Part shown: positions 63,576-64,000 of the stretch, piece by piece | How the letters are laid out: every line of letters starts with the position of its first letter | How positions within the stretch are numbered: the stretch's first letter is position 1 | Assembly: GCA_031413815.1 (NCBI GenBank) | Contig: JANOFU010000008.1 | Coordinates: 44,999 to 108,998 of the forward strand | Length of the DNA: 64,000 nt | DNA from: JAGVSR01 sp031413815 | GTDB taxonomy: Bacteria; Pseudomonadota; Alphaproteobacteria; Rhizobiales; Hyphomicrobiaceae | Reading direction: 5' to 3' | Position numbers and translations under genes: made by a program | Notes under the pieces: generated by a model | Database searches by the model: none | What the model saw: the letters and a program-made list of their open reading frames with translations, nothing else | Told to the model about the DNA's origin: nothing

Positions 63576-63723
63576 GTCATCCCGGCCGAGCCGTCCTTCG
63601 CGGCGAGAGCCGGGACCTGGGAGAGATGGCGGCGAAGCCGTCATGATTTTTGTGCCTTCGGCGCTCCTTGTGCTGGGTCCCGGATAAGCGACGGGCCAGA
63701 TGGCCCGCGCTTTCCGGGATGAC
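63576..63723. repeat. 148-bp inverted-repeat element
   Basis: Bounded by GTCATCCCGG (63576-63585) and CCGGGATGAC (63714-63723), exact reverse complements. The right end also holds a long hairpin (63679-63718) in which CCCGGATAAGCG pairs with CGCTTTCCGGG, with one bulged base, and ACGGGCC and GGCCCG form the inner stem. It looks like a REP- or MITE-like non-coding element. GTCATCCC sequences at 10121 and 10161 may be related. Confidence 0.6.
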
Positions 63724-64000
63724 AGAGCAGGAGGGGCGACGGCTCCCGCACTCCGCGATCTTGCGATCCGGGGGTTTGCGATCTTGTCCAGTCCCACCTC
63801 CGAAACAATTCGGGGAGCGGGGCGCGGTTGCACCGCGGTCTTCCGCAGTGCTTGTGTAAAAGGCGCAACGGCGCCCCGCAGTGCGGGATTCTCAACCGGA
63901 GGGTTGCACTCCGGCCTCTTGACGCGCGCCCCTTAGCCCCGGCGGGTCCTGCATTCCGGCAGGTGGTGCGCGCGCCGCGGAAGGGTTGGCTGCGTCAGCC

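Larger units (their letters stand above)
63498..64000. other. Repeat-rich end region, no gene seen
   Basis: About 500 bases after the dehydrogenase gene contain only short overlapping open frames without ribosome sites. The DNA includes a single GGTGTCAGACACC arm (63553-63565), an inverted-repeat element (63576-63723) and, toward the end, GC-rich sequence without recognisable coding. Confidence 0.5.

Overview
The window reads as chromosome of an alphaproteobacterium of the order Hyphomicrobiales (Rhizobiales), probably near Hyphomicrobium. The clues are: the atpI-atpB-atpE-b'-b arrangement of the F0 operon; the order coxB-coxA-ctaB-coxF-ctaG-coxC-DUF983-surf1-thrC-M16 peptidase; phasins; IalB- and BcsS-type proteins; the ispH-thrB-rnhA set; and high-GC codon use. 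No rRNA, CRISPR array, prophage or insertion sequence was seen. The placement is inferred from gene content, not from a phylogenetic marker.

Layout. 1-2631: end of an iron(III) ABC importer (binding-protein C-terminus, an unrecognised Cys-containing protein, a fused permease), followed by an AsmA-like protein and a secreted M15 peptidase. 5867-10025 (minus): small subunit, sodium:solute symporter and glpD in one operon. 10473-15779: lipA, an isoquinoline-oxidoreductase-type molybdenum enzyme (two subunits), a phasin and a MocA-like nucleotidyltransferase. 15877-21992: mostly uncharacterised proteins, a carboxylesterase-like hydrolase and a DUF2147 protein. 22344-25313: a DevCAB-type ABC exporter. 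25420-31620 (minus): a DUF533 protein, then a TetR-MFP-RND efflux operon with putative operators upstream. 31811-34605 (minus): an ECF sigma factor followed by a VWA-domain membrane protein. 34739-37028: BcsS, a phasin and an IalB-like protein.

37465-51437 is a long plus-strand block for aa3-type cytochrome c oxidase and its assembly factors, running on into thrC, an M16 peptidase, a GNAT acetyltransferase and a large GGDEF-EAL protein. 51457-57073 carries yqgE, a DsbD-N-like protein, a peroxiredoxin, rnhA-thrB-ispH and a lipoprotein. 57158-59851 (minus) is the F0 ATP synthase operon. The window closes with a PabB-PabC fusion, an initiator tRNA, a quinone-oxidoreductase-like dehydrogenase and repeat-rich DNA.

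The most striking observation is in coxA. An in-frame TAA at codon 78 sits exactly where the family has the axial histidine ligand of low-spin heme a, while the rest of the gene and its operon look intact. Other points of interest are a family of 13-bp palindromic repeats (GGTGTCAGACACC and its complement) in intergenic DNA, the Cys-containing orphan inside the iron-transport operon, and a 601-residue membrane-anchored protein of unknown function beside small membrane proteins.
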